DNA from: JANMZR01 sp031383555
Lineage (GTDB): Bacteria; Bacteroidota; Bacteroidia; Cytophagales; Spirosomataceae
NCBI GenBank assembly: GCA_031383555.1
Contig: JANMZR010000258.1
Location: 1 to 7,100 of the forward strand
Length of the DNA stretch: 7,100 nt
Direction of reading: 5' to 3'
The notes beneath the pieces were generated by a model that was not told where the DNA came from, searched no databases, and saw only the letters and a list, made by a program, of their open reading frames with translations. Numbering within the stretch: position 1 is the stretch's first letter; each line of letters opens with the position of its first letter. Made by a program: the position numbers and the translations under genes. Shown piece after piece: positions 6,388 through 7,100 of the stretch.

Positions 6388-6801
6388 TTAAACAAACATA
6401 TAAGGATTTATTCCAACATAAGAAACTTTTCTTCCAAAATACTTTCCAATTTTAATTTTACTTGTAATTATATTCTCACTTCCCAAATATTCCATTTTAC
6501 CATTTAATACACTATCTAAAAATAAATTTTGAATTCTTTGAGTTTCTTCGACACCCATATATTTTGATTCCAAAATAAATCGAGGATAATCAGGAAATGC
6601 ATTTCTTTGGTTAATAACCAAAAATATGCAATTATTAGTAGCACATTGATAAATACTTCCTTCTTTTGATAATTTGTATTGGGCTGAAATCGGAAATTCA
6701 ACGGTTAAGCCCATTTCAATTTCTTTCCTAAATATATTTTCTTGGGAAAATATATTTTTTGAAAGACTTATAAGAAATAATAAGCTAAAAAATTTATGCA
6801 T
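6388..6801 (-). CDS. Small secreted protein of unknown function, C-terminal tail replaced by the IS
   Basis: I do not recognise a named family. The 137 residues begin with a Sec signal peptide (MHKFFSLLFLISLSKNIFSQ); the mature part is mixed alpha/beta in look, with YQCATNNCIFLVINQ (two cysteines six apart) and GKYFGRKVSYVGINP near the end. Export to the periplasm or surface is inferred. The last four codons (YMFV) and the stop lie inside the left end of the insertion sequence. Removing the element gives NP-VNYIF-stop, with that stop overlapping the tyrosinase stop at 4761-4764, so the original protein was only one residue longer. The insertion is thus nearly neutral for the protein. The start follows the upstream gene's stop by 17 bases on the same strand, suggesting a two-gene operon. 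Confidence 0.75.
   Translation of the reverse strand: MHKFFSLLFLISLSKNIFSQENIFRKEIEMGLTVEFPISAQYKLSKEGSIYQCATNNCIFLVINQRNAFPDYPRFILESKYMGVEETQRIQNLFLDSVLNGKMEYLGSENIITSKIKIGKYFGRKVSYVGINPYMFV
6393..6400 (-). promoter_or_regulatory. -7 box at the left end, promoter of bridge RNA and transposase
   Basis: The minus strand reads TATGTTTG, an exact TAnnTTTG match, three bases inside the CT core. In the integrated state the host bases upstream offer no exact TTTG at a suitable distance. In a circular intermediate, TTTG in the right end (4800-4797) would sit exactly 20 bases upstream, completing a promoter. Expression is therefore probably highest from the circle. Confidence 0.65.
6403..6409 (-). 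other. Left target half with core CT (IS110 insertion site)
   Basis: The minus strand reads AAATCCT, five host bases plus core CT, identical to the guide at 6345-6339 in the first bridge RNA loop. It lies in the asparagine-proline codons near the 3' end of the secreted-protein gene. Confidence 0.75.
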
Positions 6802-6818
6802 GAGGTAAACAGAAGTGG

Positions 6819-7100
6819 CTAATTGATTTTAAAGCGAAATCGCAATAATATAGATATGATAACACTAAAAATAATTCCATATTTAATTATTTCTGAGGAA
6901 TGATTTTCGAATGATGCAATGATTGAGGCTTTAATTTTATGAAAGTTAAAGGTTTCATTAAAAAGTTGATAAAATGTAATGCCATTACCATCAAATGTAT
7001 GTCTTTTATCCAATTTGCATTCAAGAATAAACTTGTAAACAGGAGCATTTTTATCAATCTCAACAGGCATCAAATTTTTACTATTACTTTCTGAATTTCT
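6819..7100 (-). CDS. C-terminal part of a tail-anchored protein of unknown function (5' end outside window)
   Basis: The frame is open from the window edge (7100) to TAG at 6821-6819, giving at least 94 residues. TTG (7073) or ATG (7070) inside the frame could be starts, but codons continue open upstream with no signal favouring them, so a partial gene is more likely. The soluble part (about 60 residues) has no recognised motif. Near the C-terminus IIKYGIIFSVIISILL forms one membrane helix followed by a basic tail (RFRFKIN), as in a C-tail-anchored protein facing the cytoplasm. It lies 17 bases upstream of the secreted-protein gene and is probably co-transcribed with it. Confidence 0.6.
   Translation of the reverse strand, partial: RNSESNSKNLMPVEIDKNAPVYKFILECKLDKRHTFDGNGITFYQLFNETFNFHKIKASIIASFENHSSEIIKYGIIFSVIISILLRFRFKIN

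Larger units (their letters stand above)
4781..6404 (-). mobile_element. IS110-family insertion sequence (IS110 group, bridge RNA in left end)
   Basis: The element is about 1.62 kb, read on the minus strand. The left end begins at the CT core (6404-6403), followed by a roughly 200-base non-coding left end with a bridge RNA, the transposase gene, and a 49-base right end finishing GGTATAA next to a second CT core (4780-4779). The boundaries were placed by matching the four guides in the RNA to the four end and flank sequences, not by terminal repeats. No terminal inverted repeats or multi-base target duplications are seen, as expected for this family; only the CT core is shared. Placement of the RNA upstream of the transposase indicates the IS110 group rather than IS1111. 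It lies in the last codons of the gene at 6388-6801. Confidence 0.88.

Noticed and set aside
4781..6404. Assigning the element to the IS1111 group
   Set aside because: That group carries its guide RNA downstream of the transposase and has short subterminal repeats; here the RNA is upstream and the downstream end is only 49 bases.
6388..6801. Calling the secreted-protein gene a pseudogene because of the IS insertion
   Set aside because: The insertion replaces only the last five residues with four and supplies a stop, so a near full-length product is expected.
4838..6856. ATAATATAGA present at both 4838-4847 and 6847-6856, considered as target duplication flanking the IS
   Set aside because: The copies lie in the transposase 3' end and in a different host gene, are not at the guide-defined boundaries, and are A/T-rich enough for chance.

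Overview
The window is AT-rich DNA from a member of the Bacteroidota. The evidence is a DUF5686 protein with an N-terminal carboxypeptidase-like regulatory domain, signal peptides ending in a serine before glutamine, promoters of the TTTG / TAnnTTTG type, and starts without clear Shine-Dalgarno sequences. The nearest order cannot be read from the sequence.

Layout. Positions 1-1432 (minus) hold the N-terminal part of a DUF5686 surface protein. Its last 57 bases are an exact inverted copy of positions 142-198, most likely a fold-back artefact at a contig end. Divergent from it, a secreted M20 amidohydrolase of the AbgB type (1599-3065, plus) ends at a strong hairpin terminator. A secreted type-3 copper oxidase (tyrosinase/catechol oxidase, 3307-4764, plus) follows; its domain order resembles plant polyphenol oxidases. 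An IS110-family insertion sequence occupies about 4781-6404 on the minus strand. Beyond it are two minus-strand genes of unknown function: a small secreted protein (6388-6801) and the C-terminal end of a tail-anchored protein (6819-7100 and beyond).

The main result is that the IS110 element can be decoded by eye. The non-coding stretch upstream of its transposase (about 6231-6387, minus) has the layout of a bridge RNA: two hairpin loops built on the same internal scaffold. The target loop carries AAATCCT and, as reverse complement, CTGTAAA. These are the sequences on the two sides of the insertion. The donor loop carries GGTATAACT, identical to the right end of the element plus core, and the reverse complement of CTTATA, which is core plus left end. 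The shared core is CT. Joining the flanks gives an empty site, AAATC-CT-GTAAAC, in which the secreted-protein gene reads through to its own stop and overlaps the tyrosinase stop tail to tail. Joining the element ends as a circle would create a TTTG-N20-TATGTTTG promoter in front of the bridge RNA.

The host genes do not form an evident pathway. The hydrolase and oxidase are both exported and lie in tandem, but a terminator separates them. The two unknown genes look like a small operon running into the insertion sequence.
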